Below are positions 1 to 7,350 of a DNA stretch of 19,001 nucleotides, piece by piece. This stretch comes from Clostridium sp. CAG:590 (lineage in GTDB: Bacteria > Bacillota > Clostridia > Lachnospirales > Lachnospiraceae): the NCBI GenBank assembly GCA_000431135.1, contig HF987862.1, positions 28,426 to 47,426 on the forward strand, read 5' to 3'. How positions within the stretch are numbered: position 1 is the stretch's first letter; every line of letters starts with the position of its first letter. The notes under the pieces were generated by a model. It was given only the letters and a program-made list of their open reading frames with translations. It was not told the origin of the DNA and ran no database searches. The translations under genes and the position numbers were made by a program.

Positions 1-717
1 AATGTGGTGAATTATGTGTTGCTTGGGAATGTGTTAAAAGCAGAAGAACTGGAACAAAAGAATCAAATGTTAGATGATCAGCTTATACGACAGAGACAAC
101 GTTATGATCAATTGGGGGAAGCTTATCGGGAGATCCGGAGTTTTGTGCACGATACGAAGAAACATTTTAACTGTATTAATGAATGTGTGAAAAGGAAAGA
201 ATATGATGTTATCACGGCATATACACAGGAAGCAATGGCAGATCTGGAATCAAGATATGCAACAGTGAATACAGGATGTCTGGCAATTGATGCACTTGTG
301 AGCAATTTTATGTTACAGACCAGATCTAAGGGAATTCAATTGACTACGAGCCTGAAGGTGGAAGCACAACGAGTTCCGGTTAGTGATTATCATTTGGCAA
401 TCATATTAGGAAACCTGTTGGATAATGCGTTGAATGCATGCCAGGGGCAGCTTAATCCTAAGATTGTGCTTAAGATACAACAGGTGGAAAATAATGCATT
501 TGCGATATACATCGCGAATACCTATGTACCGGAGCCGGATGATAAGGTGGTACAGAACTTAGACGAGATGGATTTTATTCATGGCTATGGTCTGGATAAT
601 GTGAAAAAGTCAGTCAGAGCATATAACGGAATTATGAGAGTGAAACATGAGCAGGATATGTATAGTGTTGCGATCGTATTTCCGTTTGATGCATTGCATT
701 ATATAAGACCGTTGTAA
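1..717 (+). CDS. GHKL-type sensor histidine kinase, C-terminal part (5' end outside window)
   Basis: This is the cytoplasmic part of a membrane sensor kinase of the AgrC/VirS-like GHKL class, which would phosphorylate a partner response regulator, usually of the LytTR type. The frame is open at base 1, so the sensor/membrane part lies upstream of the window. Counting from the GTG at base 4, a helical region (about residues 10-45) leads to the likely phospho-acceptor in FVHDTKKH (His49). The N box is NLLDNALNAC (about 137-146) and the G box is GYGLDNVKKS (about 195-204). The short, degenerate ATP-binding domain fits the GHKL/HATPase_c_5 group rather than classical kinases. No response regulator is visible in the window, so the signal and target are unknown. 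The gene ends ten bases before a strong promoter for the beta-glucoside operon, and I see no terminator between them. The family call is firm; the pathway is not. Confidence 0.85.
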   Translation, partial: NVVNYVLLGNVLKAEELEQKNQMLDDQLIRQRQRYDQLGEAYREIRSFVHDTKKHFNCINECVKRKEYDVITAYTQEAMADLESRYATVNTGCLAIDALVSNFMLQTRSKGIQLTTSLKVEAQRVPVSDYHLAIILGNLLDNALNACQGQLNPKIVLKIQQVENNAFAIYIANTYVPEPDDKVVQNLDEMDFIHGYGLDNVKKSVRAYNGIMRVKHEQDMYSVAIVFPFDALHYIRPL

Positions 718-726
718 AAATAGTGA

Positions 727-755
727 TTGACATTTTGTCGCAATTCCCCTATAAT
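727..755 (+). promoter_or_regulatory. Sigma-A promoter of the licT-bglP-bglA operon
   Basis: There is a perfect -35 TTGACA (727-732), a 17-base spacer and a perfect -10 TATAAT (750-755). Transcription should start near base 762, so the RAT element forms the first bases of the mRNA. No clear CcpA cre site was found around it. Confidence 0.9.
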
Positions 756-762
756 CATATCT

Positions 763-791
763 AGAGTGTTACTGATAAAGCAGGCATGACC
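763..791 (+). promoter_or_regulatory. RAT1, ribonucleic antiterminator site for LicT/BglG-type protein
   Basis: The sequence (GTGTTACTG, six-base loop, GCAGGCATGACC) matches the known RAT pattern of BglG/LicT/SacY targets: two short stems separated by the conserved internal-loop bases. Its 3' half overlaps the 5' arm of the terminator at 782-826, so forming RAT1 and the terminator is mutually exclusive. The inferred control is classic: LicT bound to RAT1 allows read-through into licT itself. Confidence 0.88.
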
Positions 792-831
792 ATATTCGTA
801 GAAAGATACGTTTTTTGGTTATGCCTTTTTG
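782..831 (+). terminator. Intrinsic terminator t1, regulated by RAT1
   Basis: The arms AGGCATGACCA (782-792) and TGGTTATGCCT (816-826) pair with one G-U. An inner CGTA/TACG stem (797-800, 807-810) extends the hairpin, and a U tract follows. It sits between the promoter and licT and shares bases with RAT1, so it is a leader attenuator rather than an end-of-gene terminator. Confidence 0.9.
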
Positions 832-898
832 TATATCTTTGAACCAGTGGTGAGAGGATGTGCAAAGGAATCGGGCGAAGGAGAGGAGGACAGAAGCA

Positions 899-1732
899 AT
901 GGAGCTGATTAAGGCACTGAACAATAATGTGGCATTAGTCTATGACGACAACAAGCAGGAAGCAGTCGTGATGGGAAGTGGAGTTGCATTTGGTTTGAAA
1001 CCCGGCGGTTCTGTCAACCAGAGCCGTGTAGAGAAGTTCTTTGTTCTCGATGGTGAGAAAGGTCACAAAGACTTTGACCGTCTGTTGGAACGGATCTCGT
1101 TAGATAATCTTGAATTGGCCAGCGATATTATCAAGCGGGGCGAGCAACAGTTAGGGTACCATTGTAATGACAGTATTCTATTAACTTTATCAGATCACCT
1201 GGGAATGATGTTAGAACGTGTGAAAGAAGGCGTGTATTTTGCTTCACCGTTAGAGTGGGATATCAAGCTGATCTACCCCAAGGAGTATCGATATGCGATG
1301 ACGGTGGTAAAAGATCTGCAACGGGATCTGAATACGGAGATTCCGGAGCAGGAGGCGGCATTTATTGCATTGCATTTCATCAATGCGAACCTGAACTCAG
1401 AGGGAATGCAGAATACGATTCTTGGCACAAAGATCATCCAGAACATCTTGAATATCTGCAAGATATACTATAAGAGAGAATTTGACGAAGATGATTTTGA
1501 TGTCCGCAGATTTATCTCTCACATCCGGTATTTCGTGCAGCGCCAGATGAAAGGCGAAGTGTTAGATATTGATGAGACGATCGCAGAAGCTGTGATCGTA
1601 AGCTGTCCGGAAGACTATAAGTGTTCCCTGAAGATCGCAGACTTCCTGAAGAAGACCTATAACTGGGATATCAGCAGAGGCGAGATCTTATATCTGACAT
1701 TACATTTAAACCGTATAGGCAAAAAAGCATAA
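899..1732 (+). CDS. licT: BglG/LicT-family transcription antiterminator
   Basis: This RNA-binding antiterminator would bind RAT1 and RAT2 and switch on beta-glucoside uptake when substrate is present. The ATG at 899 is preferred over an in-frame ATG at 860: homologues begin with this MxxxKALNNNV motif, and a GGAGAGGAGG ribosome site lies just upstream. At 277 residues it has normal family length. Residues 1-55 form the RNA-binding CAT domain (NNNVALV, VVMGSGVAFG). PRD1 is about 65-170 and PRD2 about 172-277. The four regulatory phosphorylation histidines are present: His100 (SDHL), His159 (ALHF), His208 (SHIR) and His269 (TLHL). By family knowledge, the PTS transporter phosphorylates PRD1 to inactivate it when sugar is absent, and HPr phosphorylates PRD2 to activate it, giving catabolite control. 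The gene is followed directly by RAT2 and the transporter gene. The symbol is by family and context. Confidence 0.93.
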   Translation: MELIKALNNNVALVYDDNKQEAVVMGSGVAFGLKPGGSVNQSRVEKFFVLDGEKGHKDFDRLLERISLDNLELASDIIKRGEQQLGYHCNDSILLTLSDHLGMMLERVKEGVYFASPLEWDIKLIYPKEYRYAMTVVKDLQRDLNTEIPEQEAAFIALHFINANLNSEGMQNTILGTKIIQNILNICKIYYKREFDEDDFDVRRFISHIRYFVQRQMKGEVLDIDETIAEAVIVSCPEDYKCSLKIADFLKKTYNWDISRGEILYLTLHLNRIGKKA

Positions 1733-1762
1733 AGGTGTTACTAGTACGACTAGGCATGACTC
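1733..1762 (+). promoter_or_regulatory. RAT2, second antiterminator site, between licT and the PTS gene
   Basis: The sequence (GGTGTTACTAG, short loop, CTAGGCATGACTC) again fits the RAT pattern and begins immediately after the licT stop codon (1730-1732). Its 3' end is part of the next terminator's 5' arm (from 1756). The apical stem differs from RAT1 (CTAG/CTAG instead of CTG/CAG) but keeps pairing, which supports function. Confidence 0.88.
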
Positions 1763-1815
1763 GGACGATACAGCGAATATGTGCATACGCTGTGTCTGTT
1801 TCGGGTCATTTTTTG
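1756..1815 (+). terminator. Intrinsic terminator t2, regulated by RAT2
   Basis: A long hairpin starts with ATGACTCGGA (1756-1765), ends with GGGTCAT (1803-1809) and includes an inner ACAGCG/CGCTGT stem. It has about 20 pairs with two single-base bulges and is followed by a run of T. Sharing bases with RAT2, it would stop transcription before the transporter unless LicT is active. Confidence 0.88.
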
Positions 1816-1822
1816 TATCTGT

Positions 1823-1877
1823 TCAGAGCCAAGCGGATTTTTGCACAAATGCGTAGCATTTTGGAGGTTGGCTCTGA
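1823..1877 (+). repeat. Palindromic element in the leader of the PTS gene
   Basis: Perfect 10-base arms TCAGAGCCAA (1823-1832) and TTGGCTCTGA (1868-1877) enclose a second hairpin, AAATGC-GTA-GCATTT (1847-1861). No U tract follows and no gene is encoded. It may be a dispersed palindromic (REP/MITE-like) element or an mRNA-stabilising or translation-control hairpin upstream of the ribosome site at 1896-1903. Only one copy is present in this window. Confidence 0.6.
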
Positions 1878-1909
1878 GCAGTTATCGTTTTTATGAAAGG
1901 AGAACAAGT

Positions 1910-3778
1910 ATGAAATTTGAAAATGAAGCAAAGACGATCGTAGAGTTAGTCGGCGGCGAGAAGAACATTAACAATCTTGTGCATTGTGCAACAAGACTGC
2001 GTTTCGAGTTAAAGAGTGACGCAAAGGCAGATAAGGCAGCCTTAGAGAAATTGCCATATGTTATGAAGGTAATCGTAAGTGGAGGTCAGTATCAGGTTGT
2101 AATCGGACCGGATGTCAACAACTACTATAACGCAATTTTATCTGTAGCTAATATTGGAACAAAGAAGGAGAGCAACGAAGACAGCGGCGAGAAGAAGAGT
2201 GCGATCGACCGTCTGATGAAGGTTATCTCCGGTGCATTTTCTCCATTGATTCCATTACTTGCCGGTGCAGGTATGGTAAAGGCATTACTTACCGTATTGA
2301 TCGAGTTACATGTATTAGGTTATGAAGATCCAACTTATTTGATTTTATCCGCAGCAGGAAATGCTGTATTCTATTTCCTTCCAATCTTCTTAGGAACAAC
2401 ACTTGCAAAGCAGTTTGGTGCAAATGCATATGTTGGTGGTGCGATTGGTGCAGCTTTGTTAGAGCCGAACTTTACCGGCTTGTTATCCGCAGAGGGCGGC
2501 GTGAATTTCTTAGGAATTCCGGTTACACCGATTGATTATGCATCAACGGTATTCCCAATCTTTATCGCAGTTATCATATATAGCTTCTTAGAGAAGGGTC
2601 TTAAGAAGATCATTAAGAAAGAATTACAGTTGTTCTTAGTTCCAATGATCTGTCTGATGGTTATGGTACCATTTACAGCGATCGTATTCGGTCCGTTTGG
2701 TACAACAGTTGGTAACGTGGTAGCTGATATTGTTGTAAAATTATTCAGCTTTAACAAGATTATTGCAGGTTTACTTCTTGCAGCAGCTTATCCATTCCTT
2801 ACAATCTTTGGTCTGCATTGGGGATTCACTCCAATTACCTTACAGAACTTAGACCAGTATGGTGGAGATATGATCGAGGGTGTTTGTGTATGTGCGGTAT
2901 TTGCACAGATCGGTATTGCAATCGGTGCTTATCTTAAGGGTAAGAAGGGTTCTAAGATTCGTTCCGTAGCAGGACCTACTGTTATCACTGGTATTATGGC
3001 TGGTGTTACAGAGCCAATCCTTTACGGTATTGTTATGGAGTATAAGAGATTAATGGCAGTTGTTGCAATCGCTAGCGGACTTGGTGGAGCAATCAATGGT
3101 GCACTTGGTGTTACGATGGATGAGTATGTGTTCCACAACATTTTTGCTATGATCATGCAGACATATTCTCCATTTGTTGGTTATCTGATCGGTATTTCGG
3201 TTGCGCTTGTTGCAGGTGCATTGCTTACTTACTTCTGGGGTATCCGTCCGGAGGATATGAAAGACTTTGTTCCGGAACATGAAGAAGCAGAGCAGATCGA
3301 ACAGGCACCAGCCGTTGAGAAGACAGATGCAGTAGTATGTGCACCAGTAGCTGGTGAGGTAGTAGCATTAAAGGATGTTCCAGACGAGGTATTCTCAAGC
3401 GGAGTAACCGGAGATGGTCTTGCAATCAATCCAAGTGATAACAAGATTGTGGCACCTGCTGATGGTGTGATCAGTGCATTACTTCCATCAAAACATGCGG
3501 TTGGAATGACCCTTGCAAATGGTGCAGAGATATTGATTCATGTAGGTTTGAATACGGTTATGCTAGAGGGCAAAGGATTTGATGTTAAGGTAGAAGAAGG
3601 ACAGGAAGTGAAAGCAGGAGAGACATTGCTTACATTTGACCGCAGTGTGATCGAAGGTGCAGGATACTCATTGATCACTCCAATTCTTGTGACAAACATT
3701 GATGATTTTGCATCCTTAGAAAAGACAGATGCAAAGACAGTTAATACAGGTGACAGCTTATACAAGATTATGGCATAG
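1910..3778 (+). CDS. bglP: PTS beta-glucoside-specific transporter EIIBCA
   Basis: This membrane transporter imports and phosphorylates aryl-beta-glucosides or cellobiose-like sugars, using phosphate relayed from PEP through HPr. The start at 1910 (MKFENEAKTI) follows AAAGGAGA and matches the usual EIIB N-terminus; an in-frame upstream ATG at 1781 lies inside the terminator/leader and is not credible. Domains in order over 622 residues: EIIB (about 1-85) with phospho-cysteine Cys26 in NNLVHCATRLRF; EIIC (about 105-455), a multi-span membrane channel with a GxTEPxLYG motif; a charged linker; and EIIA (about 485-622), glucose type, with the active His544 in ILIHVGLNT. The BCA order and length are typical of BglF/BglP. 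It lies behind RAT2 and ten bases before the phospho-glucosidase gene, so product and next enzyme are co-made. It is also the likely negative regulator of LicT through PRD1. The exact sugar cannot be read from sequence. Confidence 0.94.
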   Translation: MKFENEAKTIVELVGGEKNINNLVHCATRLRFELKSDAKADKAALEKLPYVMKVIVSGGQYQVVIGPDVNNYYNAILSVANIGTKKESNEDSGEKKSAIDRLMKVISGAFSPLIPLLAGAGMVKALLTVLIELHVLGYEDPTYLILSAAGNAVFYFLPIFLGTTLAKQFGANAYVGGAIGAALLEPNFTGLLSAEGGVNFLGIPVTPIDYASTVFPIFIAVIIYSFLEKGLKKIIKKELQLFLVPMICLMVMVPFTAIVFGPFGTTVGNVVADIVVKLFSFNKIIAGLLLAAAYPFLTIFGLHWGFTPITLQNLDQYGGDMIEGVCVCAVFAQIGIAIGAYLKGKKGSKIRSVAGPTVITGIMAGVTEPILYGIVMEYKRLMAVVAIASGLGGAINGALGVTMDEYVFHNIFAMIMQTYSPFVGYLIGISVALVAGALLTYFWGIRPEDMKDFVPEHEEAEQIEQAPAVEKTDAVVCAPVAGEVVALKDVPDEVFSSGVTGDGLAINPSDNKIVAPADGVISALLPSKHAVGMTLANGAEILIHVGLNTVMLEGKGFDVKVEEGQEVKAGETLLTFDRSVIEGAGYSLITPILVTNIDDFASLEKTDAKTVNTGDSLYKIMA

Positions 3779-3788
3779 GAGATCAGTT

Positions 3789-5213
3789 ATGAGAGATCAT
3801 TTTTTATGGGGCGGCGCAGTAGCCGCCCATCAGGTAGAGGGTGCATATGACCAGGATGGAAAAGGACTTAGTATTGCTGATGTGATGACTGGCGGCAGCC
3901 GCGAGAAGGCAAGAGAGATTACGGATGGAATTGTTGATGGCAAGTACTATCCCAATCATGATGGAATTCATTTTTATGAGCTATACAAAGAAGATGTGAA
4001 GCTCTTTGCTGAGATGGGATTTAAATGTTTCCGTACCAGCATCGCATGGAGTCGTATCTTCCCACAGGGAGATGAGACCGAGCCGAATGAGAAGGGCTTG
4101 CAGTTCTATGATAATCTGTTTGACGAACTGTTGAAGTACGGGATTGAGCCGGTCATTACGTTGTCGCATTTTGAGATGCCGTATGGCTTAGTGAAGAAAT
4201 ACGGTGGCTGGCGTAACCGGAAGATGATTGAGTTCTTTACGAAATTTGCACTTACCGTGATGGAACGGTATCGTGATAAAGTAAAATACTGGATGACATT
4301 TAACGAGATCAATAACCAGATGATCTTAAGCAATCCGATCTATGCATTTACCAACTCCGGTATTGTGTTCGAGGACGGAGAAGATCGTCAGAAGCTGGTA
4401 TATCAGGCAGCACATTATCAGTTTGTGGCAAGTGCCAATGTGGTGAAGTTAGGTCATGCGATCAATCCTCAATTCCAGATTGGATGCATGGTAGCGGCAA
4501 CACCGGTATATGCATATAGCTGTAATCCGGATGATGTGTTGTTAGCACAGAAGGAAGACCGCAAGAATCTGTTCTTCACGGATGTTCAGGCAAGAGGGCA
4601 TTATCCTGCTTACATTATGAAAGAGTGGGAGAAGAATGGATATGAGATGGATGTAACGGACGAAGATCTGCGAATCATTGCAGAGGGTTGTGTGGACTAT
4701 ATCGGTTTCAGCTATTATCTGAGCAGTGTAATGAGTGCAGATGCCAATATCGAGAAGCTAGGCAATGATCTGGCAGCTAGTGCGGACGCTGTACCTAATC
4801 CATATCTGGAAATGACACCATGGGGCTGGACGATCGATCCAAAGGGACTTCGTTATGTCCTGAATCAGTATTCAGATCGTTACGAGCTGCCATTATTTAT
4901 CGTAGAAAATGGATTCGGATACGAGGATGTCTTAGAGAATGGAGAGATTACGGATGATAACCGGATTCAGTTCTTAGGAGATCATATCCGGGAAATGATG
5001 AAAGCTATCGAGGAAGATGGTGTTGATGTGATGGGATATACCGTATGGGGCTGTATTGACCCGGTATCCTTCACAACCGGCGAGATGCGCAAGCGTTATG
5101 GATTTATCTATGTAGATAAGATGGATGACGGAAGCGGCACCTACGCCAGAAAGAAGAAAAAATCATTTGACTGGTATCAGAAGGTGATTGCCAGCAATGG
5201 ACGAGACTTATAA
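3789..5213 (+). CDS. bglA: 6-phospho-beta-glucosidase, glycoside hydrolase family 1
   Basis: This cytoplasmic enzyme cleaves the 6-phospho-beta-glucosides delivered by the upstream PTS transporter into glucose 6-phosphate and an aglycone or glucose. The start at 3789 (MRDHFLWGGAVAAHQVEGA) follows AGGAGA at 3777-3782 and matches the family's FxWGxAxAxxQxEG opening. At 474 residues it is full length. The acid/base Glu173 lies in TFNEINNQ and the nucleophile Glu373 in FIVENGFGYED, the two GH1 catalytic motifs. The region after the start (ADVMTGG...REITDGIVDGKYYPNHDGIHFY) and the C-terminal KKKKSFDWYQKVI are typical of the 6-phospho subgroup (BglA/AscB/BglH). It is last in the operon and is followed by a terminator. 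The symbol is generic; bglH or ascB would be equally fair. Confidence 0.94.
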   Translation: MRDHFLWGGAVAAHQVEGAYDQDGKGLSIADVMTGGSREKAREITDGIVDGKYYPNHDGIHFYELYKEDVKLFAEMGFKCFRTSIAWSRIFPQGDETEPNEKGLQFYDNLFDELLKYGIEPVITLSHFEMPYGLVKKYGGWRNRKMIEFFTKFALTVMERYRDKVKYWMTFNEINNQMILSNPIYAFTNSGIVFEDGEDRQKLVYQAAHYQFVASANVVKLGHAINPQFQIGCMVAATPVYAYSCNPDDVLLAQKEDRKNLFFTDVQARGHYPAYIMKEWEKNGYEMDVTDEDLRIIAEGCVDYIGFSYYLSSVMSADANIEKLGNDLAASADAVPNPYLEMTPWGWTIDPKGLRYVLNQYSDRYELPLFIVENGFGYEDVLENGEITDDNRIQFLGDHIREMMKAIEEDGVDVMGYTVWGCIDPVSFTTGEMRKRYGFIYVDKMDDGSGTYARKKKKSFDWYQKVIASNGRDL

Positions 5214-5249
5214 TTCCCCAAGGTAATTCGGACAATGGACGATTATATA

Positions 5250-5286
5250 GAGCCCGGAATCGCAGAAGCGGTTCGGGTTCTTTTTC
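5250..5286 (+). terminator. Intrinsic terminator of the beta-glucoside operon
   Basis: The stem GAGCCCGGAATCGC / GCGGTTCGGGTTC (5250-5263, 5268-5280) has a tetraloop AGAA and one bulged A, followed by TTTTTCTTT. Confidence 0.9.
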
Positions 5287-5408
5287 TTTGCCCCGGATAG
5301 AAAATGGGCAGAGTCCGGAAAGAATAGGATAGAAGTGTTACGTGCAGAATAATGTAAAATTGAAAGAAAAGTTCGTGCATTTTAGTGTAATATTTGAATA
5401 AAAATACG

Positions 5409-5437
5409 TTGAAATTGACATGAATATATTATATACT
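5409..5437 (+). promoter_or_regulatory. Promoter of the AAA ATPase gene
   Basis: The -35 TTGAAA (5409-5414), 17-base spacer and -10 TATACT (5432-5437) give a good sigma-A promoter. A better-looking TTGACA at 5415-5420 is only 11 bases from that -10 and is therefore not the partner. Confidence 0.7.
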
Positions 5438-5466
5438 ACAAGAAAATGGATCAGGGAGGTGACAAT

Positions 5467-6762
5467 ATGTATAGGAAAGTTATGACATTTTTAGAAGATT
5501 GGAGACAGAATCCGTATCGAAAACCGCTTATTATACAAGGGGCAAGACAGGTGGGGAAGACATATTCCATTTTGGAGTTTGGAAGGACACATTATGATAA
5601 TGTTGCGTATTTTAACTTTGAGACGAATCCCAAATTGTGTGAAACATTTGAGGAGGATATCAGTCCCAATTATTTGATTCCGATTCTGTCACATATTGCA
5701 GGGCAGACGATTGTCAGGGAAAAGACATTGATCGTGTTAGATGAAGTTCAATTGTGCGAGCGGGCATTGACCTCCTTGAAATATTTTTGTGAACAGGAGC
5801 CGGACTATCATATTATTGTAGCGGGAAGTCTGTTAGGAGTAGCGGTGAATCGGGCGCAGTTTTCATTTCCGGTGGGGAAGGTAGATATGAAAACAATGTA
5901 TCCAATGGATATGGAAGAATTCCTGATTGCGATGGGAGAGGAGAAGCTGGTTGAACGAATCCGGGAGCATTTTCTCACGAATGAACCAATGCCTTCTGCG
6001 TTACACGATCATGCAATGCAACTGTATCGGCAGTATCTTGTTGTCGGAGGAATGCCGGAATGTGTTATGCAATATGTACAGACGAAGGATTATATATTGA
6101 TTCGGCATACACAGGATACGATTCTTGCAAGTTATCTGAATGATATGAGTAAGTACAATAATGCCAATGAGATTAAGAAGACAAGATTGGCATATGATAA
6201 CATTACAGTACAGCTTTCAAAGAAGAATACCCGTTTCCAGTATAAGTTGATCAAGAAAGGGGGACGTGCTTCGGAATTTGAGAATGCAATAGAGTGGTTG
6301 TGTTTGTCAGGGGTTGTTTCTAAGATATACAGAGTGGAACAGATCAAGAAGCCGTTGGAAAATTACAGGGATATAGATGCCTTCAAAATCTATGTGTCAG
6401 ATCTGGGCTTGTTGTGTGCGAAGAAAGATCTGGCGGCAGATGATATCTTGTATATGGTAGATGAGATAAATGATTTTAAAGGCGGCATGACTGAGAATTA
6501 TGTGAATGCACAGTTAATAGCAAATGCATATCACACATATTATTGGGAGTCGGAGCGTGGAGCAGAAGTTGATTTTGTGATTCAACGGGATGGGAAGATC
6601 ATTCCGATTGAGGTTAAGTCAGCGGATAATACAAGAGCGAAAAGTTTGAATGTATATATGAATACGTACAAACCGGCATATGCGATCAAGTTATCTTCTA
6701 AGAATTTTGCGTTTGAAGATAATAAGAAAGTAGTTCCGCTTTACGCGGCATTTTGTATTTAA
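5467..6762 (+). CDS. AAA family ATPase with DUF4143 C-terminal domain
   Basis: This belongs to a large family of stand-alone P-loop ATPases (AAA_14 plus DUF4143) that is common in Clostridia, Bacteroidetes and archaea and whose cellular role is not established. The ATG at 5467 has GGGAGGTGA six bases upstream. Over 431 residues there is a Walker A GARQVGKT (25-32), a Walker B LIVLDE (88-93) and a conserved central region ending in QYLVVGGMPECV. The C-terminal segment has nuclease-like spacing of acidic residues, GAEVDF (365-370) followed by IEVKS (381-385), which recalls the PD-(D/E)XK fold, though activity is unproven. The gene has its own promoter and terminator, so it is a single-gene unit. 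Its neighbours do not point to a function. The AT-rich leader and independent transcription would fit a horizontally moving gene, but this is inference. Confidence 0.9.
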   Translation: MYRKVMTFLEDWRQNPYRKPLIIQGARQVGKTYSILEFGRTHYDNVAYFNFETNPKLCETFEEDISPNYLIPILSHIAGQTIVREKTLIVLDEVQLCERALTSLKYFCEQEPDYHIIVAGSLLGVAVNRAQFSFPVGKVDMKTMYPMDMEEFLIAMGEEKLVERIREHFLTNEPMPSALHDHAMQLYRQYLVVGGMPECVMQYVQTKDYILIRHTQDTILASYLNDMSKYNNANEIKKTRLAYDNITVQLSKKNTRFQYKLIKKGGRASEFENAIEWLCLSGVVSKIYRVEQIKKPLENYRDIDAFKIYVSDLGLLCAKKDLAADDILYMVDEINDFKGGMTENYVNAQLIANAYHTYYWESERGAEVDFVIQRDGKIIPIEVKSADNTRAKSLNVYMNTYKPAYAIKLSSKNFAFEDNKKVVPLYAAFCI

Positions 6763-6775
6763 TAGATTCATATAG

Positions 6776-6810
6776 GAGATCATGAAAGGATTCTTTCGTG
6801 ATCTCTATTT
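6776..6810 (+). terminator. Hairpin terminator after the AAA ATPase gene
   Basis: Arms GAGATCATGAAAG (6776-6788) and CTTTCGTGATCTC (6793-6805) pair over 13 bases with one G-U around a GATT loop. The following TATTTATA is a poor U tract, so efficiency is uncertain. Confidence 0.7.
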
Positions 6811-6873
6811 ATATGGTGCCTTTAATAAAATGGGTTGCAACAACATTTCTACGAGAGGGAACGAAAAGAGATA

Positions 6874-6902
6874 TTGACACTGTATTGTATATATGGTATA
6901 TA
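6874..6902 (+). promoter_or_regulatory. Promoter of the ytrA-like operon
   Basis: The -35 TTGACA (6874-6879), 17-base spacer and -10 TATATA (6897-6902) form a good sigma-A promoter. The -10 box lies inside the palindromic operator. Confidence 0.75.
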
Positions 6903-6909
6903 TACAATA
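6883..6909 (+). promoter_or_regulatory. Palindromic operator of the GntR/YtrA-type regulator
   Basis: A perfect inverted repeat has 12-base arms TATTGTATATAT (6883-6894) and ATATATACAATA (6898-6909) and a three-base centre GGT. It covers the spacer and -10 box of the promoter in front of the regulator gene. YtrA-type GntR proteins commonly bind such symmetrical sites and repress their own operon, so autorepression is inferred. Confidence 0.75.
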
Positions 6910-6920
6910 TGCATACTTGA

Positions 6921-6940
6921 TAGGATGGTCAGCCATCCTA
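6921..6940 (+). promoter_or_regulatory. 5'-UTR stem-loop before the GntR gene
   Basis: A perfect hairpin, TAGGATGG (6921-6928), loop TCAG, CCATCCTA (6933-6940), ends six bases before the ribosome site GGGAGG (6947-6952). It may stabilise the mRNA end or tune initiation; there is no U tract, so it is not a terminator. Confidence 0.5.
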
Positions 6941-6958
6941 TATCCCGGGAGGAAACAG

Positions 6959-7333
6959 ATGGATATTATAATTAGCAACAACAGTAACAGCCCGATCTAT
7001 GAGCAGATCACGACGCAGATTAAGGAAATGATCTTAAATGGAATCTTACAGGAAGGGGATGCTCTTCCGTCTATGCGTACGTTGGCAAAGGATTTGCGGA
7101 TCAGTATTATTACGACAAAGCGGGCATACGAGGACTTGGAACGGGATGGATTCATTGAATCCTTTACCGGAAGAGGAAGCTTCGTGAAGGCTACCGGTAA
7201 GGAGCTGATGCAGGAGGAATTGCTGTGTCAGGTGCAGGACTTAGCAGAGCAGACCTGCAAGAAGGCGGCACTGGCCGGTCTTTCTTTAGAGGAGCTATTA
7301 GAGATGATACGCCTAATCTATGATGGTGAGTAG
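6959..7333 (+). CDS. GntR-family transcriptional regulator, YtrA subfamily
   Basis: This small DNA-binding repressor probably controls its own ABC-transporter operon. The ATG at 6959 has GGGAGG six bases upstream; an in-frame ATG at 6893 lies within the promoter and is rejected. Residues 11-78 form the GntR winged helix (SPIYEQITTQIKEMI, LPSMRTLAKDL, TTKRAYEDLERDGF, GRGSFV). The remaining 45 residues form only a short helical tail, which is the mark of the YtrA subfamily (124 residues in total) and means no large ligand-binding domain. The perfect palindrome over its promoter is the expected target. The gene ends 17 bases before the ABC ATPase gene. Related operons in Bacillus respond to cell-wall-active antibiotics, but the inducer here is unknown. 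Confidence 0.93.
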   Translation: MDIIISNNSNSPIYEQITTQIKEMILNGILQEGDALPSMRTLAKDLRISIITTKRAYEDLERDGFIESFTGRGSFVKATGKELMQEELLCQVQDLAEQTCKKAALAGLSLEELLEMIRLIYDGE

Positions 7334-7350
7334 TGGAAAGGGAGAAGAGA

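Noticed and set aside
5415..5437. TTGACA at 5415-5420 as the -35 of the ATPase promoter
   Set aside because: It is only 11 bases from the -10 TATACT. The TTGAAA just upstream has the correct 17-base spacing.
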